Positions 1 through 8,376 of a stretch of DNA of 64,000 bases are shown one piece after another (the first letter of the stretch is position 1; each line of letters begins with the position of its first letter). The DNA lies in the NCBI RefSeq assembly GCF_024266705.1, contig NZ_CP100756.1, positions 2,294,001-2,358,000 of the forward strand, in the 5' to 3' direction. The position numbers and the translations under genes are program-made. The notes beneath the pieces were generated by a model that was not told where the DNA came from, made no database searches, and saw nothing but the letters and a program-made list of their open reading frames with translations. This stretch comes from Natrinema gelatinilyticum. Lineage in GTDB: Archaea > Halobacteriota > Halobacteria > Halobacteriales > Natrialbaceae.

Positions 1-491
1 GCGCCGAGGACGGTGCCGAACAGGAGGTGGCCGAGGAGGCTCGTCGCAGTGGTCGCCGGGAAGGTCTGGCTTCCGCCGGTGCTGACGGTGTCGACCCAAA
101 CTGGGAGCACGAGCAGTGGGAGGATTGCCCAGACCGTCAGGCCGAAGATGAATCCCGCGGCGATCGTCCGTACGATGATGCCCGTTCGGGAGATGACGTC
201 CGTTTCGACGTCCCTCCGAAGCGCGCCGAGGATCGGCTTCCGGGTGACGATCAGGCCGAAGACGACTCCGAGGGCGATCCCGTGAGCGACGTGGATCGAC
301 CAGCCGATGGGATCGACGGGTTGGAGGCCGTAGATCGCGGGGATAGCGGACGAGACGACGCCGGGCTCGAACAGCACCATGACGATCCCGAACGCGATCG
401 CGCCGAGCGCCCCGCCGAGTGCCCCACCGACGATCCATCCGGCGCTGTTGCTCAGCCCGAAGGCGGCCGCTGTGTTGGATTCCCCCTCCAT
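1..491 (-). CDS. Haloarchaeal multi-pass membrane protein (3' end beyond the window)
   Basis: The start codon is at 489-491 and the frame stays open to base 1, so the C-terminus lies outside the window; at least 163 residues are visible. It has several hydrophobic segments rich in Gly and Ala, with repeated HG/FG-containing helices such as AHGIALGVVFG and GHLLFGTVLG. The protein at 9662-10144 has the same style of helices, so the two may be distant paralogues of one haloarchaeal membrane family. The function is unknown. It is divergent from the acetyltransferase gene that starts at 612. The long plus-strand frame over this region is its antisense shadow. Confidence 0.7.
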   Translation of the reverse strand, partial: MEGESNTAAAFGLSNSAGWIVGGALGGALGAIAFGIVMVLFEPGVVSSAIPAIYGLQPVDPIGWSIHVAHGIALGVVFGLIVTRKPILGALRRDVETDVISRTGIIVRTIAAGFIFGLTVWAILPLLVLPVWVDTVSTGGSQTFPATTATSLLGHLLFGTVLG

Positions 492-611
492 CGGTGCGAT
501 GGTACGACGAACGCGTCCAAAAGTGTTATTCAGGTAGCAATTCGGCAGTCTCACGTCGGACGACCCGTCCGAATACCGCACATTGTTGTGGATCGGGCGC
601 CAAGCGATCCC

Positions 612-1169
612 GTGGAATACGAACTGCTCGGCTGGCCATCCGATGGGCCGAGGCTCCGACTCGACCACGAGCGGTTCAGCTACGCCGGGAAGTTCGTCAT
701 GACGAACACGGGCAAAGCGGTGGCTCGAGCCGACGACGGAACGATCGTCGCAGCGGTCGCCTTCAACCCGGATCGCACCGACGACGAGACGTTGTGGCTG
801 CGCTACGTGACCGTCGCCCGCGACCGCCGCGGTGAAGGGATCGGCCCTGCGCTCCTCCGGCGGGTCCGTGATCGGGCCACAGAGCGGGGGTACGATCGGC
901 TTCGGATCGCCGTCAACAACCCTTACGCCTACGAAGCACTCTACCGGACCGGATTCGCCTACACCGGCGACACGACAGGCATCGCCGAACTCGTCCTCGA
1001 GTATCCCGCGCCGGCGGTAGATGCAGACCAGGAAACCCAGGACGAACGCGACCGCTACCAGGCGGGTCTCGACGAATTCCGCGAGCGCGACCTCTCCGAC
1101 GACGAAAACGCGTTTCTCGAATCGCGTCGCGACAGTGGGCCACCGGACCTCGAGTCGATGGATCGGTGA
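612..1169 (+). CDS. GNAT family N-acetyltransferase
   Basis: This 185-residue protein is read from a GTG at 612; the frame is open far upstream but lacks sensible composition there because it runs antisense to the preceding membrane gene. The central part holds the GNAT acetyl-CoA loop (RRGEGIGPALLRR, about residues 77-89), followed by a typical NNPYAYEALYRTGF segment in which a Tyr near the end could be the general acid. The family transfers acetyl from acetyl-CoA to an amine; the substrate cannot be told. The C-terminus is an acidic, probably helical tail. The GTG start is inferred from where plausible coding begins. Confidence 0.75.
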   Translation: MEYELLGWPSDGPRLRLDHERFSYAGKFVMTNTGKAVARADDGTIVAAVAFNPDRTDDETLWLRYVTVARDRRGEGIGPALLRRVRDRATERGYDRLRIAVNNPYAYEALYRTGFAYTGDTTGIAELVLEYPAPAVDADQETQDERDRYQAGLDEFRERDLSDDENAFLESRRDSGPPDLESMDR

Positions 1170-1487
1170 CCCGCGATGTGGGCTGCGATCCGAGTCGGCT
1201 GCGATCGCGTGTGAGCCGCGATCGGATCGTTCGCTCGGGTGCGATTCCCTGCAGGCGTGCGCTCGACATGTGGTCGACACAGTCGGCACGCGGTTGGCAT
1301 GTGCGAGGCGGTGGGCGTTTTCGGCGCACGCAGGTCGGGTGGCGGAGCACACGCTCATCCTCGAGTCTCGTGCTGCGTGCAGATGGGTCCGAGCCTTCGC
1401 CGTCTGCACCCCCTCGCTCTGAACCCTGAGCGGGCCGTACTCCCGTACCCATAGAGCTACAATCCCACATTTTCCAACAGGTGGTGT
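1170..1487. other. Intergenic, no gene recognised
   Basis: This stretch lies between the acetyltransferase and the phosphatase. It contains repeated ctgcgatc-like words at about 1190-1230 but no open frame with convincing protein composition. The 3' part before 1488 presumably carries the promoter of the phosphatase gene; no strong TATA box is obvious. Confidence 0.5.
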
Positions 1488-3245
1488 ATGGCGGACGACA
1501 TCGATCTGGATGGGCGCGACGAGCCGGTACGCGGCGCAAACGATCACGCCGAACTCCTGTCCGAACTGGACTCGCACGACCTCGCTGTCGCGACCGATTT
1601 CGATCCCGACGCGGACACCGGCCGATTCGAGTACGACCCGGACGCGGATCCGGACGCGGTGTTTCCCCAGTCGGTCGCCAGCGGCGGGCCGACCCCGTCC
1701 GGCGTCATCCTCTGGACGCGTCTATCGCCCGCCGTCTTCGACGCGGACGAGCCACTGGCCGTGCGAGTGGCCCGTGACCCTGACTTCGACGACGTCGTCT
1801 ACGAGGGCGAGGTCACCGATGCCGAGCAGATCCGAGCCCACGACTACACCGTGAAAGTCGACCTCGACGGCCACCTCGATTCGGACTGCGAGTACCACTA
1901 CCGGTTCTACTACTGCGGCACGGCCTCGCGGGCCGGGCGGTGCCAGACGCTTCCCGCGCCCGACGCGTCGCTCGAGCGCGTCCGGTTCGCGGTGCTCGCC
2001 TGTCAGAACTTTCTCAACGGGTATTATCCGGCGTACCACTACGTCGCCCGCGAGGACGTCGATTTCCTGGTCCACGTCGGCGACTTCATCTACGAGTCCG
2101 ACGACGGCGACTTCAAGGGCCTCGGGTCGTACGACTACCCCGATCGCGAGAAGGAGTTGCCCAGCGGAAACGGTCGCGTGTGGGGACTCGAGGACTACCG
2201 ATACCTGTATCGGACGTATCGAAGCGATCGGTTCCTCCAGGAGGCGTTGGAAGCGCACACGCTGATCGCTGGGTGGGACGATCACGAACTGGTCAACGAC
2301 CTGTACTGGGACAGGCGGACGGATGCCCCCGCCGGTGACCACCCACGAGGTGACGACCCTGCGTTCATGACGGACCTCATCGCCGACGCGATGCACGCGT
2401 GGTGGGAGTATATGCCCGCTCGCGTCCACTACGACCCGAGCGGCGACAACCTCCAGGACCGGTTCCGACTCTGGCGCGACCTCGAGTTCGGTGACCTCGT
2501 GACGCTCGTGATGACCGACGAACGCCTGTTCCGCGATCCGCCTCGAGAAGCGATCTCGACGCCCGACAACGTCGGTCCACACCGCGAACCGCCTGGACGG
2601 ACGATGCTCGGTGAAGACCAGCGCGAGTGGCTCATCGATTCGATCACCGGCTCGGAACGGACGTGGACGGTGTGGGCCGACGAGGTCCTGACCGTTCCGC
2701 TTCGCGTCGGTTCCGGACCGCTCTCGATCTATCCCGTTCAGGGCGGGTGGGATGGGTACACGAGAGAGCGAATGCAAATCACCGAGGCGATCGCGGAGGC
2801 GGACGTCGACAACTTCGTGACTCTGACCGGTGACATGCACTGTTATATCGCCGCGTACTCACAGTCGTCGTATCCCGGGCGAGTCACGGGCGGCGAGGGC
2901 GTCGCGCAAGGTGAGCGAATCGGCGTCGAGTTCATGACACCCGCCATCACCTCGCTCAACGTCGCGGAGGCCTTGCATCTGACTCGCGGCTGGCGCCGGA
3001 CGTTCACCGAGCCGCTGCTGTCGTGGCTGGTGCCGGCGATGAATCCGCACATCGAGTTCTTCGACAGCCATCACTGGGGATATTCGGTGGTCGAATTCAC
3101 CGACGACGCGTGTACGTACATCGGCTACGCCGTCGACAAAACGACGAACAGGCCGGATGCCGATCGTTCAGTCGTGGCTGCATACTGCGTTCCGGAGGGT
3201 GAGGTCTCGCTTACGGACGTGACCGAGCAGTATCGGACGCAGTAG
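1488..3245 (+). CDS. phoD: PhoD-like alkaline phosphatase / phosphodiesterase
   Basis: The 585-residue protein has an N-terminal PhoD beta domain (FPQSVASGGPTPSGVILWTR, near residues 59-78) followed by the metallophosphoesterase domain. Visible metal-site motifs are HVGDFIYE (about 196-203), GWDDHE (about 262-267) and LTGDMH (about 445). The family hydrolyses phosphate mono- or diesters using a Ca/Fe-type centre and is normally exported. No twin-arginine or other signal peptide is visible here; the first 40 residues are acidic and hydrophilic, so this copy may be cytoplasmic or the true start may differ. It appears to be transcribed alone. Confidence 0.85.
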   Translation: MADDIDLDGRDEPVRGANDHAELLSELDSHDLAVATDFDPDADTGRFEYDPDADPDAVFPQSVASGGPTPSGVILWTRLSPAVFDADEPLAVRVARDPDFDDVVYEGEVTDAEQIRAHDYTVKVDLDGHLDSDCEYHYRFYYCGTASRAGRCQTLPAPDASLERVRFAVLACQNFLNGYYPAYHYVAREDVDFLVHVGDFIYESDDGDFKGLGSYDYPDREKELPSGNGRVWGLEDYRYLYRTYRSDRFLQEALEAHTLIAGWDDHELVNDLYWDRRTDAPAGDHPRGDDPAFMTDLIADAMHAWWEYMPARVHYDPSGDNLQDRFRLWRDLEFGDLVTLVMTDERLFRDPPREAISTPDNVGPHREPPGRTMLGEDQREWLIDSITGSERTWTVWADEVLTVPLRVGSGPLSIYPVQGGWDGYTRERMQITEAIAEADVDNFVTLTGDMHCYIAAYSQSSYPGRVTGGEGVAQGERIGVEFMTPAITSLNVAEALHLTRGWRRTFTEPLLSWLVPAMNPHIEFFDSHHWGYSVVEFTDDACTYIGYAVDKTTNRPDADRSVVAAYCVPEGEVSLTDVTEQYRTQ

Positions 3246-3509
3246 TGCGATCCGGACGGACCGCTATGCACGTTTGGCGCAGGGGCAGGGGCATCGAACC
3301 GAACAGCGATCACGTCTCCGACGGTGAACGTCCCCGACCGCGTTCACCTGCGTGTCGGGTCGTGGGGAGAGTCACCGTGTGACGAGAGAAGATGGACGGC
3401 ACGACGAGTGGCAATGCGACCGGGGCGCAGTAACTGACTCGAGACGAATCCACCGCAGTGATACCCGAGCTGTTCGACGGGGTCGCGGACACCGGAGATG
3501 CGTCCCGAC
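3246..3509. other. Intergenic between convergent genes
   Basis: This gap separates the phosphatase from the convergent regulator. No convincing gene, RNA or repeat was seen. Confidence 0.4.
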
Positions 3510-3905
3510 TCAATCGCTTGCGATGGCGGGCTTCGATGCCGAGCCGGATTCGGCGTCCGGCTTCGTCATTTCGATTTCGATCTCCCCGTCGGTGACGGAG
3601 ACGAGGACGTCGTCGAAGTTCTTGCGATACTCGGTCGCGTGCTTACCGGAGGTGTTGATACGAACCTGCTCCGTGACCAGATCGGCCTCGGTCAGCATCT
3701 CGACCTTTCGGTAGGCAGTCGACATTGGGATATCACACCGCTCTGAAACTTCTGTCGCCGTCAACGACTCCTCGTTCGTCGCCTCGAGGATGGATCGGCA
3801 CGCGTCGTCGTCCAGCGCGGCGAGCACTGCCTGCGGGGTGACCGGATCGGTGGCGTGCCATCCTCGTGTGGAGCCGTCTCGTGCGTCGGGGTACATCGTG
3901 GACAT
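3510..3905 (-). CDS. Winged-helix transcriptional regulator (ArsR-like)
   Basis: This 131-residue protein has a winged helix-turn-helix at about residues 47-80 (ATEVSERCDIPMSTAYRKVE as the recognition region), followed by a short wing and an acidic Ser/Lys-rich tail. The same STAYRKVE recognition helix occurs in the regulator at 23484, so the two belong to one family of haloarchaeal one-domain regulators. It is divergent from an HTH_10 regulator at 4149. Upstream, on its own strand, lie the TATA-like sequences ttataaag near 3970-3977 and gtatttat near 3951-3958. The target genes are unknown. Confidence 0.8.
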   Translation of the reverse strand: MSTMYPDARDGSTRGWHATDPVTPQAVLAALDDDACRSILEATNEESLTATEVSERCDIPMSTAYRKVEMLTEADLVTEQVRINTSGKHATEYRKNFDDVLVSVTDGEIEIEMTKPDAESGSASKPAIASD

Positions 3906-3950
3906 TTGTTACGGCTTCTACTACCGACCAGGCACCCTCCAATTGAGTCC

Positions 3951-3978
3951 CCATAAATACAGGGTACTTTATAACGGG
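3951..3978 (-). promoter_or_regulatory. TATA-like sequences for the 3510-3905 regulator
   Basis: In this GC-rich DNA the AT-rich patch between the two divergent regulators reads on the minus strand as ttataaag followed by tatttatgg, about 45-70 nt before the start codon at 3905. It is the only archaeal TATA-box candidate in that interval. Its use is inferred from composition and position only. Confidence 0.4.
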
Positions 3979-4148
3979 TCGATCGGATCCCCCGGGCTAA
4001 CCGGTCTCGCATGCGTTCGGTTCGAGCCGGATAACGAGCACACCCCGATCCGCGTAGTCGTTCGAGGGCGATTCCCAACTCGTATGGGTTGTCGAACGTC
4101 CGAACGTGGACGCAGGGTTTAGGAGGGTGGACTTACCATTGATTGATA

Positions 4149-4808
4149 ATGGCAACGGGGATTCGCGCGGAGGTGAAAATCGACGACCCGTCCGACTGCA
4201 TCGTCGCACAGGCGTCGGCCGAGACGTGCGGCCGGATTCACTCCGTCTCGAAAAGCACCAACCCGTCGGCGGCAGAGCGCGTGACAGTGGAGTTCATACT
4301 TGAGGCCGACCAGTATCCCGACGAGTTCGACGTCGACACTGACCTGTCACCGATCTTTTCGTACGGCTCGAGTACGGTCTATCGGTTCCAGCGCGAACTC
4401 GGGTGTAGCTGTCCCTGCGAGTTCATCGAGAAGTTCGACTGCCCCGTCGTCGACATCCGCACGCAGGGCTCGGCGCTGTACCTGACCTTTCACGCGCCGG
4501 ACATGCACCGACTTCAGGCGGTCATCGGCGAATTGCGCGATCGCTACGCGAACCTCGACGTCCAGCGGCTACTTCAATCCCAGCAAGATCACGACGAACA
4601 GAATCTCGTCTTCGTCGATCGAAGCAGGTTGACCGCCCGTCAGATCGAAGTCCTCGAGACTGCCCATCGAATGGGGTACTTCGAGCACCCGAAGCGAGCC
4701 AACGCTGGCGAGGTCGCCGACGAACTCGGCATCACCAGTACGACGCTGACCGAACATCTCGCAGCAGCCCAGTCGAAACTGTTAGGAACGATTCTCGACC
4801 GCGAGTAG
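4149..4808 (+). CDS. HTH_10 (bacterio-opsin activator type) regulator with cysteine motif
   Basis: The 219-residue protein ends in an HTH_10 domain (LTARQIEVLETAHRMGYF... TSTTLTEHLAAAQSKL, residues 161-211), the DNA-binding module of haloarchaeal Bat-like regulators. The N-terminal sensor part has an unusual cysteine cluster (CSCPC at residues 86-90 plus C98), which could bind a metal or sense redox state; that is inference. The ATG at 4149 is preferred to an in-frame TTG two codons earlier. It is divergent from the winged-helix gene at 3510-3905. Confidence 0.8.
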   Translation: MATGIRAEVKIDDPSDCIVAQASAETCGRIHSVSKSTNPSAAERVTVEFILEADQYPDEFDVDTDLSPIFSYGSSTVYRFQRELGCSCPCEFIEKFDCPVVDIRTQGSALYLTFHAPDMHRLQAVIGELRDRYANLDVQRLLQSQQDHDEQNLVFVDRSRLTARQIEVLETAHRMGYFEHPKRANAGEVADELGITSTTLTEHLAAAQSKLLGTILDRE

Positions 4809-4957
4809 ACCGTCGAATCCGGCGGTCGGACCGACGGACCGCGGGTCGATGCTCGGTTCGGGATTCGTTCGAACCGGTATTCGATACTCGCTTGAGCCGT
4901 TGGTCGCTCGAACGATTTTTCCAGGTGGCATCGACACACCTCGTCGCGTCTCGATAG

Positions 4958-5236
4958 TCATTGGTCCTCGGTGGGAAGGGTGACCCGCAGTTCACCGTTG
5001 ACCTCGTAGAAGTACCCTCGTTCGAGCAATCGGGTAATCGCGTAGTCGGCGTCCCCCGGTTCGAGTTCCAGTTCGGCGGTCGTCCGCAGGACGTCAACCG
5101 CGCGTTCACGCCGGATCGCCGGGACGTGGTCGATGCTCTCGCCGGAATCCGAATCTCGTATCCGATCTGAAAGAACGGTGTAGGCATTGGTGATCCACTC
5201 AGGGAGCGATGGCCGAGGATCGTCGGTCGAGGGCAT
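4958..5236 (-). CDS. Small conserved haloarchaeal protein
   Basis: This 92-residue acidic protein begins MPSTDDPRPSLPEWITNAY. A compact helical region of about residues 28-80 contains IRRERAVDVLRTT and YAITRLLERGYFYEV, resembling a small winged-helix fold of the kind found in many haloarchaeal orphan proteins, with the strand VNGELRVTLP as wing. I do not recognise a named function. Codon use is typical of its neighbours. It lies alone between an HTH_10 gene and small zinc-ribbon genes. Confidence 0.6.
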   Translation of the reverse strand: MPSTDDPRPSLPEWITNAYTVLSDRIRDSDSGESIDHVPAIRRERAVDVLRTTAELELEPGDADYAITRLLERGYFYEVNGELRVTLPTEDQ

Positions 5237-5459
5237 CTATCAGCTCACCAGTATGTGATCGTTCACGGGCATCCCGCTTAACTGTATCCCGCGTGAGACG
5301 TGGATTTTCGGACTCGCCACGAGCGATACGTCCCACGGTGAGACCGGGCGCCCCGTCGCCACTCGAGAGTACACGTCCCGCCTCGAGCGCGATGCCGTAA
5401 GTCGCCGGCTGAATTCCGCCGTCGACCGTCGGGGTATCGTTCGGGCTGTAAGTCGTCAT
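5199..5459 (-). CDS. Possible small protein, weak evidence
   Basis: This 86-residue frame overlaps the start of the 4958-5236 gene by 38 nt. Its first 50 codons have haloarchaeal-like third-position GC and protein-like composition, but the C-terminal part is Arg-rich and poor. It could be a real small gene, a decayed one, or chance. No domain is recognised. Confidence 0.25.
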   Translation of the reverse strand: MTTYSPNDTPTVDGGIQPATYGIALEAGRVLSSGDGAPGLTVGRIARGESENPRLTRDTVKRDARERSHTGELIDALDRRSSAIAP

Positions 5460-5622
5460 CCTGTCGGGGATACTCGCCCCGCCTTGCGGAGTGAACGCCG
5501 CGGGTGGACTCGAGCCCTAAGTACGTATCGGGATCTACAGACGACCGGTACCGAACCGCAATCATATATATACTGGACGCACAGCTATGACGTACGCAAT
5601 CGAGGATGCACACCGCTCCGCC

Positions 5623-5775
5623 ATGAGTAGATACCAGTTCACGTGCCCGGAATGCGGGCAGGAAATCGAAGTCAACGAATCGATGCGGGAAGCCACGCTT
5701 TCACACGGCTGTCCAGTCTGTACGGCGTCGGTGTCCCAATCCGACTTCGTGGCGGAGCAACAGACCGAGAATTGA
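5623..5775 (+). CDS. Small zinc-ribbon protein
   Basis: This 50-residue protein has two CxxC pairs (C8/C11 and C30/C33) and therefore almost certainly folds around one zinc ion. The frame is open further upstream to 5587, but the ATG at 5623 gives the usual haloarchaeal form beginning MSRYQFTCPECGQ. Such proteins are common in haloarchaea and mostly uncharacterised; roles in nucleic-acid or protein binding are guesses. Confidence 0.7.
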   Translation: MSRYQFTCPECGQEIEVNESMREATLSHGCPVCTASVSQSDFVAEQQTEN

Positions 5776-5813
5776 GTTCGCCCCACCCCCGTTTCTCCCG
5801 ACGGATCCCCGTG

Positions 5814-6266
5814 TTACCCGTCTCGGTCGACGTCGGTCCGCCGACCGTTGAGCATCGTCGGTTCGAGGCGATAGAGTTCGATATTCAGTGATTTCTTGCC
5901 TTCGGTCCAGATCTCGAATAGCGGTCGCTTCGCTCGGCCGTACTGGGCGATTTCTCCAGGTGTGAGATCTGCCGGTTCGATGCTCTCGAGTTCCCCCGTC
6001 GCGATGACGCTCCGGTACGTCGACGCCGCCTCGTCGTAGACGACGAGTCGAGCCCGCGGTGAGGACTCGAGGAACTGGCGCTTTTCGCTGTCGGGTGTCG
6101 ACACCAGCCGCATGTAGAACTCCCGCTCGTCGTCGTCGTAGCCGTACGAGATCGGGATCGCGTAGGGCTCGTCCGTCCGCGCCAGCGCCAGCACCCCTGT
6201 CTCGCGACGACTGAGAAAGTCGTCGATCTCCGCGTCGGTCATCTCGGTCTCCTGATCGATGGCCAT
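5814..6266 (-). CDS. Pyridoxamine 5'-phosphate oxidase-like FMN-binding protein
   Basis: The 150-residue protein shows the PPOX/FMN-binding split-barrel pattern: an N-terminal helix (EIDDFLSRRETGVLALA), the strand pair AIPISYGYDDDEREFYMR, then a central VVYDEAASTYRSVIATGELE segment. Haloarchaeal homologues are annotated as pyridoxamine 5'-phosphate oxidase family; the real substrate is unknown. The frame is open to 6314, but the ATG at 6264-6266 (MAIDQETEMT) lies a suitable distance after the TATA box at 6299-6306, so it was chosen. Confidence 0.75.
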   Translation of the reverse strand: MAIDQETEMTDAEIDDFLSRRETGVLALARTDEPYAIPISYGYDDDEREFYMRLVSTPDSEKRQFLESSPRARLVVYDEAASTYRSVIATGELESIEPADLTPGEIAQYGRAKRPLFEIWTEGKKSLNIELYRLEPTMLNGRRTDVDRDG

Positions 6267-6298
6267 CGTCTCAGTAGTTTGCCAATGGTGAAACACTA

Positions 6299-6306
6299 TC
6301 TTTATA
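6299..6306 (-). promoter_or_regulatory. TATA box of the PPOX-like gene
   Basis: Reading on the minus strand this is tataaaga, the clearest AT-rich element before the start codon at 6266, with its centre about 36 nt upstream. This fits an archaeal promoter with a very short leader. Confidence 0.55.
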
Positions 6307-6386
6307 GTTGCCATCGACTGCCAGACGTGCTGTCAGCGGACTGCACTCCCACGGTGTCGTGGCCGGTGACTCAGCCGGTCTCAGTC

Positions 6387-6764
6387 TCACGACTCGGGTT
6401 CCGTCCCGCCGCGTCCGATGACAACCGGTTCGCGGACCTCGAGTGCCGTCTCGAATTCGGATTCGCGACCCGTCCGCCGGCCGATTCGGAGCAGTTGTTC
6501 TTCGTGTGCGCGCCGGATGGCCGCCCGTTCGCGGTCGGTACTGTCGAGCGCTTCGCCGAGTTCGTCCCAGTGGCTCCTGGGGACGAGAAACAGTTCGCGG
6601 TTTCCGTCCGTACACAGGAGTTCGTACTCACGGCGGTATCGATCGATTTCGGGTCCCAGCAGCTCCTGTGCGCGCTCGACCAGATTAGGGAGCGCGGCCG
6701 CCGGCACGCTCGCCTTGGCAGCCGTCAGCAGGAGTACTTGTCCCTCGATCGGTCCGCCCGCCAT
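6387..6764 (-). CDS. Conserved haloarchaeal protein, partner of the gene upstream
   Basis: This 125-residue protein begins MAGGPIEGQVLLLTAAKASV and is largely alpha-helical, with an Arg/Glu-rich middle (about residues 30-95). No catalytic motif or membrane segment is visible. Its start codon directly abuts the stop of the upstream gene at 6765, so the two are almost certainly co-transcribed and may act together. The function is unknown. Confidence 0.6.
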   Translation of the reverse strand: MAGGPIEGQVLLLTAAKASVPAAALPNLVERAQELLGPEIDRYRREYELLCTDGNRELFLVPRSHWDELGEALDSTDRERAAIRRAHEEQLLRIGRRTGRESEFETALEVREPVVIGRGGTEPES

Positions 6765-7031
6765 TTATCCACCCGCGCGCATCGCCTTCTGTGCGAACCG
6801 TTCGACGAGCGGCTTGAGGGTGTCTTCGTCGCCCTCGAAGACGACCGTCACTTCGGTTAGCGAAAGTGTTGGCCCGATGCCAACCGTTTCTGCGGAGAGC
6901 GTCGCCGTCCAGTCGTCGCCCTCGACGGTGTCTTCGTCGACTTGCCGGCCGCCCAGATTCGTTAAATACCGGATCGCGAGTCGTTCGGAGATGCCGCGAA
7001 AGGAGCGCTCGAGACGTGTTGTCATACCCAT
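6765..7031 (-). CDS. Small conserved haloarchaeal protein
   Basis: This 88-residue protein begins MGMTTRLERSFRGISERLAI and has a mixed alpha/beta pattern with strands such as TLSLTEVTVVFEG. It is the first gene of a two-gene unit with 6387-6764, which follows without a gap. No named domain is recognised. The start could instead be the ATG two codons later. Confidence 0.6.
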   Translation of the reverse strand: MGMTTRLERSFRGISERLAIRYLTNLGGRQVDEDTVEGDDWTATLSAETVGIGPTLSLTEVTVVFEGDEDTLKPLVERFAQKAMRAGG

Positions 7032-7164
7032 CGTTCGACGGCCGGACGCATATACTGCCTGGCAACGACTCGAGGACGGACGTCGAGACGTCGAACGAAC
7101 GGGATCGTGGATTGAAACGGGAACGTGCTCACGAAATCGATTGGCGTCGACGAGATTTCCGACC

Positions 7165-7389
7165 GACGTGTACGCACGATCGACGCACGGTCACACACGT
7201 ACTCGAGCAGTACGACACCGACGAGTCCCGCAGCGACGCCATTCAATGGATCGCCAGGCCGGTCGCGAGCAATACGGATACGGTGCCGACGAACAGACAG
7301 ACCCGCTGTCCCGTCGATCGATTTTCGTTGCGATCGAGGATCCACCCGACTCCGAGATCGACTACCAGTTCGACGACCGCATCGAGCAT
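7165..7389 (-). pseudogene. Small two-helix membrane protein, apparently frameshifted
   Basis: From the ATG at 7387-7389 a 48-residue frame (MLDAVVELVVDLGVGWILDR..., stop at 7243-7245) ends within the hydrophobic segment VSVLLATGLAI. Immediately after, another frame continues with a second hydrophobic, coding-like segment (NGVAAGLVGVVLLEYVCD). The two halves read like one small membrane protein split by a one-base change near 7245-7250. A TATA-like box sits 26 nt before the start. It could instead be a genuine 48-residue protein; the family is not recognised. Confidence 0.45.
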
Positions 7390-7410
7390 GGCTGCCGACA
7401 TCGTGTCAGA

Positions 7411-7419
7411 TATTAAATA
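7411..7419 (-). promoter_or_regulatory. TATA-like box for the small membrane ORF
   Basis: On the minus strand it reads atttaatat, centred about 26 nt before the ATG at 7389. That is the spacing expected for a leaderless haloarchaeal transcript and supports 7389 rather than the in-frame ATG at 7401. Confidence 0.5.
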
Positions 7420-7464
7420 TTCGTGGGAGCGTTCCCGGCGGACGACTGCGGACTTCGGCTCGCG

Positions 7465-7743
7465 CTATCCCCCGGCGACCGGCGGGAACACCGAGACGAC
7501 GTCACCCGGTTCGAGCGTCGTGTCGACGTCTGCCATGTGAACCACGTTGCGGCCGTTTTTCAGGACGCTCAGCTGCGGGCGAATCCCCCCACTCTCGAGC
7601 AATCGCCCCTCGAGGCCATCGTACTCGGCCTCGAGTTCGGCGAGGACGTCGCCGACGGTGGCATCGTCCGCGACTGTTCTCGGGTGCTCCTTTTCCCCAA
7701 CGGCTTCTCGGAAGGTGGCGAAGAACCGGAGATTGATTTCCAT
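7465..7743 (-). CDS. MoaD/ThiS-family ubiquitin-like small archaeal modifier protein
   Basis: The 92-residue protein is a beta-grasp MoaD/ThiS fold starting MEINLRFFATFREAVG and ending FPPVAGG. The C-terminal diglycine is the group that an E1-like enzyme adenylates, either to form a thiocarboxylate for molybdopterin synthesis or to conjugate to lysines as a SAMP. In Haloferax, SAMP3 is also 92 residues, so this may be its orthologue, though length alone is weak evidence. The start at 7743 was chosen because the longer frame has no MoaD-like sequence upstream. No E1 or MoaE partner is adjacent. Confidence 0.85.
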   Translation of the reverse strand: MEINLRFFATFREAVGEKEHPRTVADDATVGDVLAELEAEYDGLEGRLLESGGIRPQLSVLKNGRNVVHMADVDTTLEPGDVVSVFPPVAGG

Positions 7744-7929
7744 ACTCGAACGACGTGAGCGGCCGACTTGACCTCTTCCCCGCCCCGACGGGTGAAGGTC
7801 CCGAACGGCGGGGCGGGTCCGCGGGATGGGGTCCCCAATCGACCTATCTTTCCCGTACGGACCGCTCCGAGGGTTATTCTGGAGACCCGTCACTATTCCC
7901 GAACGGCTACCAACCCCCACTGGCCGCGT

Positions 7930-8280
7930 TCAGACTGCCGAGGTCGATGGCGGTGAGGTAAACGAAATGGCGTCGATACCGGCTCGCTCGAGCGCGTCGT
8001 CGATACTGCGCGCACCGCGTTCCGCCGCCTCGTCCGCGTCGTCGGCCTCGACCGTGACCGTCACCGTGAACGCGAGCGTGATCGTGTACGGGTCGAACGG
8101 TGCGGTCGGGTGTTCGTATACTTCCGCGTCGGAAACGTCCCAGTCGGTGATCGTCCCATCGGCCGCGAGCCGCTCGAAGCTGTCTGCGAGTTCCGCCGTC
8201 GCGTCGTCGCAAGCGGTCGTATCGGATCCCCCGTGAAGCGTAACGAGCGTCGTCCCATCGCGGGACACAGCGAACTCCAT
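7930..8280 (-). CDS. Conserved haloarchaeal protein
   Basis: This 116-residue protein begins MEFAVSRDGTTLVTLHGGSD. A long central strand region (YTITLAFTVTVTVEAD, about residues 67-82) is followed by an acidic helix, a ferredoxin-like alpha/beta pattern often seen in small haloarchaeal proteins. No active-site motif is seen and the function is unknown. It lies just downstream of the frameshifted gene at 8377-8855 and may share its transcript. Confidence 0.6.
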   Translation of the reverse strand: MEFAVSRDGTTLVTLHGGSDTTACDDATAELADSFERLAADGTITDWDVSDAEVYEHPTAPFDPYTITLAFTVTVTVEADDADEAAERGARSIDDALERAGIDAISFTSPPSTSAV

Positions 8281-8376
8281 ACGACTTCTAGCGAGGCCGA
8301 GAATTTGAACGCTTGGACTGAATCTGACGGCGGAGTCTCGAATCTGGTATGGAAAACTCGTTCCAACAGCGATCCG

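Noticed and set aside
27..611. Long plus-strand frame before the acetyltransferase
   Set aside because: It is antisense to the membrane gene on the minus strand and has Arg/Asp-rich, non-protein composition.
1722..2840. 372-codon minus-strand frame inside the phosphatase gene
   Set aside because: It is a shadow frame caused by GC-rich codons; the plus strand has clear PhoD motifs.
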